Assembly (NCBI RefSeq): GCF_014636865.1
Contig: NZ_BMER01000001.1
Location: forward strand, 62,001 to 126,000
Direction of reading: 5' to 3'
Source of the DNA: Parapedobacter pyrenivorans
GTDB lineage: Bacteria; Bacteroidota; Bacteroidia; Sphingobacteriales; Sphingobacteriaceae
DNA: 64,000 nucleotides
Within the stretch, counting starts at the first letter, position 1. Each line of letters opens with the position of its first letter. Below, in pieces: positions 62,091-64,000 of the stretch. Made by a program: the position numbers and the translations under genes. The notes below the pieces were generated by a model. That model was not told the DNA's origin and searched no databases. It worked only from the letters and a program-made list of their open reading frames with translations.

Positions 62091-63107
62091 CTAGCTTCGG
62101 CGGGTAGATTCTCGTGCAATTAAAACGCCGGGAAGCGTGATCTCCCGAACCTGGAAGTTATTCTTACGGACAATATGCTGTAACAGCAACTCGCAACTTT
62201 GCTTCCCCACCTCATAAGCTGGCTCCGCCACGGTCGATAAACTGGGCGATATGATGGCCGACATCGGGTCGTCCGTAAAACCGATCACACCAAAATCCGG
62301 TCCGACACGAATGCCACGTTTCTTTAATTGCAGTATCACGCCGATGGCCTTTCGATCGTTTACGGCAAAAACTGCATCCGGTCTTTCCTTTCCCTCCCAA
62401 AGCACCTCCAAATCGGCCTCACCGTCTGCTTGCGAAAATCCCGAATGGACAATCCATGCTGGTTCAACCGGCAGACCGTAGCGTTCCAATGCATCCAGGT
62501 ATCCCGCCAGCCGATGCTTTGTAAAATCCAGACCGGCAGGGCCTGCGATGTGTGCAATACGGGAAAAACCCTGTTTGACAAGATGTTCAACAGCCTCAAA
62601 CGCGCCATTGTAATCATCCTGCACGACCTTAGACGCATCCACACTTCCCAATACCCGATCGAAAAAAACAACCGGAGTGCCCTCGGCAATGATCTGTTCA
62701 AAGTAATTGTTGGCTGCGGAATCCGAACATACAGACACCAATACGCCGTCCAGGTTTTGCGTGTTCAGGTTCCTCACGACATCCATTTCCCGCTCAGGCG
62801 AATCATTGGTGACATACAATACGATATTGTATCCCTTGGCATAGGCTACCTCCTGAATACCGGTAATCACCATCGAAAAATAGTAGTTGGTAATAAAAGG
62901 CAGGATAATCCCGATGTTGCGCGTTCCGCCTCCTGCCAATCCGGACGCATTGAAATTCGGCTTATAGTCCAGTTCTTTTGCCAGATGTAGCACTTTCTCC
63001 CGCGTTTCCGGGTTGACATCATAAGCATCGCGTAATGCACGTGACACCGTGGAAACAGAGATATTCAGAATCCTGGCAATGTCCTTGATCGTAATGTGTT
63101 CTGGCAT
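62091..63107 (-). CDS. LacI-family transcriptional regulator
   Basis: A 338-residue repressor: HTH ITIKDIARILNISVSTVSRALRD at residues 4-26, hinge YKPNFNASGLAG, then a periplasmic-binding-like core (NIGIILPFITNYYFSMVITGIQ, GVLVSVCSD, PVVFFDRVLG, AVNDRKAIGVILQLK, GVIGFTDDPMSAIISPSLSTV). It probably controls uxaBA in response to a hexuronate intermediate. It lies between uxaB and the next SusC gene, which it may also regulate. Confidence 0.92.
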   Translation of the reverse strand: MPEHITIKDIARILNISVSTVSRALRDAYDVNPETREKVLHLAKELDYKPNFNASGLAGGGTRNIGIILPFITNYYFSMVITGIQEVAYAKGYNIVLYVTNDSPEREMDVVRNLNTQNLDGVLVSVCSDSAANNYFEQIIAEGTPVVFFDRVLGSVDASKVVQDDYNGAFEAVEHLVKQGFSRIAHIAGPAGLDFTKHRLAGYLDALERYGLPVEPAWIVHSGFSQADGEADLEVLWEGKERPDAVFAVNDRKAIGVILQLKKRGIRVGPDFGVIGFTDDPMSAIISPSLSTVAEPAYEVGKQSCELLLQHIVRKNNFQVREITLPGVLIARESTRRS

Positions 63108-63142
63108 AGCTAACGTTATTCAACCTACTGACGCTTGAAACG

Positions 63143-63150
63143 CAAATTTA
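63143..63150 (-). promoter_or_regulatory. -7-type element of the LacI-family gene
   Basis: TAAATTTG on the minus strand matches TAnnTTTG, 36 bp before the ATG. It partly overlaps the TTATGCAAA repeat, as expected for an autoregulated repressor. No clear -33 element. Confidence 0.4.
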
Positions 63151-63375
63151 TGCAAATAACGGATGAAATTACAGCCGCTACCCCCCTATTTCGGTAACGT
63201 TCTCGCTAATATAACTGGGCAAATCATTGCGTTCACTGATCTGACATGATACTTTTGGACGTACCAATTTGTAAAACCCCCATTGAAACGAGGGCAAGGG
63301 AGCGTCATCGCATCGGAAGAATGCATGGCCAAACTTAGAAACAATTAATGTTTGAAAAAACAAAATAGATGAATT

Positions 63376-64000
63376 ATGAAAATAAGAACTTCCATTTACT
63401 ACTCGCTGATGATGGTCTGTTTGACTATGTGGAGTACGTTCCGACTGCATGCACAGCAGAACCGTGAAATCGGTGGAACAGTGAAAGACGCGGCTACAGG
63501 TGCAACGCTTACCGGTGTAAGCGTGCGCGTAACGGGCAAGAGCCAAGCGACAGCAACCGACGAAACGGGGCGCTTTGTTCTGCAAGCTGCGCAGGGCGAC
63601 GTACTCGTCTTTTCTTACTTGGGATATGTCACGCAGGAGGTATCGATTGGAACGTCATCCACCTATACCGTTAATCTCCAGCCTGCTGAGTCTGAAGAAC
63701 TCGGTGAGGTGGTAGTCACGGCACTTGGTATCGAACGGCAGACACGATCGTTGAGCTACGCAACGCAGCGGCTATCTGCAGACCAGTTGAACGAAGTACG
63801 GGATAACAGTGGCAACCTGATGAACAGTCTGTCAGGTAAGGTTGCTGGCGCTGTTATCACTCCGGCGGCAACCGGTCCGGGTGGTGCTGCTCGCATCGTC
63901 TTACGCGGCAACCGCTCTATCAGCGGCAATAACAATGCGCTCATTGTGGTGGACGGCGTGCCCATAGACAACTCCGCCAATACACAGGCCAACAGTACAT
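63376..64000 (+). CDS. SusC/RagA-family TonB-linked transporter (partial, runs off the edge)
   Basis: The first 208 residues of a SusC protein: signal peptide (SLMMVCLTMWSTFRLHA), carboxypeptidase-regulatory-like domain (REIGGTVKDAATGATLTGVSV, VLVFSYLGYVTQEV), TonB-region EELGEVVVTALGIER, and the plug start (NLMNSLSGKVAGAVITPAAT, RIVLRGNRSISGNNNALIVV). The ATG at 63376 follows an A-rich leader without SD. It is oriented away from the LacI gene; together with uxaBA it may form a pectin or hexuronate locus continuing to the right. Confidence 0.92.
   Translation, partial: MKIRTSIYYSLMMVCLTMWSTFRLHAQQNREIGGTVKDAATGATLTGVSVRVTGKSQATATDETGRFVLQAAQGDVLVFSYLGYVTQEVSIGTSSTYTVNLQPAESEELGEVVVTALGIERQTRSLSYATQRLSADQLNEVRDNSGNLMNSLSGKVAGAVITPAATGPGGAARIVLRGNRSISGNNNALIVVDGVPIDNSANTQANST

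Overview
The window is chromosomal DNA of a member of the Bacteroidota, most likely the Sphingobacteriaceae (a Pedobacter/Parapedobacter-like organism). The grounds are SusC/SusD outer-membrane pairs, many lipoprotein and SPI signal peptides, Bacteroidota-type promoters (TTTG, about 19 nt, TAnnTTTG), weak ribosome-binding sites, and family choices such as the FucP-type MFS porter, the DUF5009-like acyltransferase and the dinB-dnaE cassette. The genus is inference. No rRNA, tRNA, CRISPR array or insertion sequence was recognised.

Bases 1-18.5 kb look like ordinary genome: a VOC lipoprotein, an ECF sigma factor with a probable membrane anti-sigma partner, a DUF89 phosphatase, and a mutagenic-repair cassette (dinB plus a short dnaE) behind a perfect palindrome. 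These are followed by a HAD phosphatase, an 825-bp gene-poor stretch with a repeat hairpin, an SMP-30 lipoprotein, a response regulator/CBS-histidine kinase group, lspA, a PEP-hydrolase-like TIM barrel, a Gfo/Idh oxidoreductase, a membrane AraC-TPR regulator, an ankyrin lipoprotein and an acyltransferase.

Bases 18.5-58.8 kb form one large accessory catabolic island, almost all on the minus strand. It contains (a) a dipeptidase/3-HAD-like/hydroxybutyrate-dehydrogenase-like module with gene remnants and a BNR protein; (b) an intact AraC regulator on the plus strand; (c) a run of fifteen minus-strand genes from about 44.8 down to 24.7 kb (BNR lipoprotein, SusC, SusD, hexapeptide acetyltransferase, BNR protein, ceramidase-like protein, MFS, HpaI aldolase, aldo/keto reductase, SDR, Gfo/Idh, SGNH hydrolase, FucP-type porter, GH20 hexosaminidase, SDR); (d) a second minus-strand run at 45-51 kb (MHS porter, ceramidase-like protein, DUF5009-type acyltransferase, LhgO-like oxidase, HEAT-like protein); and (e) a tight seven-gene operon at 51.6-58.8 kb (RidA, 3-HAD, class III aminotransferase, degenerate 3-HAD, M19 dipeptidase, ceramidase-like protein, DSD1-type PLP lyase). 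The repeated family set (three ceramidase-like, three BNR, three 3-HAD-like, three intact SDR, two M19, three MFS) implies module duplication.

My reading is that the island takes up and dismantles an amino-sugar-containing glycoconjugate. SusCD would import it, and BNR, GH20, SGNH and ceramidase-like enzymes would trim it outside the cytoplasm. MFS porters would bring the pieces in, and dehydrogenases, aldolase, lyase and aminotransferase would oxidise, split and deaminate them. Several members lack the textbook catalytic residue of their family, so the chemistry may be new; the substrate cannot be read from sequence. A related box lies upstream of the intact AraC gene, of a truncated copy of it, and of the RidA operon, which suggests one regulon.

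Bases 58.9-64 kb hold uxaB-uxaA (hexuronate catabolism), a LacI-family regulator and the start of another SusC gene that runs off the right edge.
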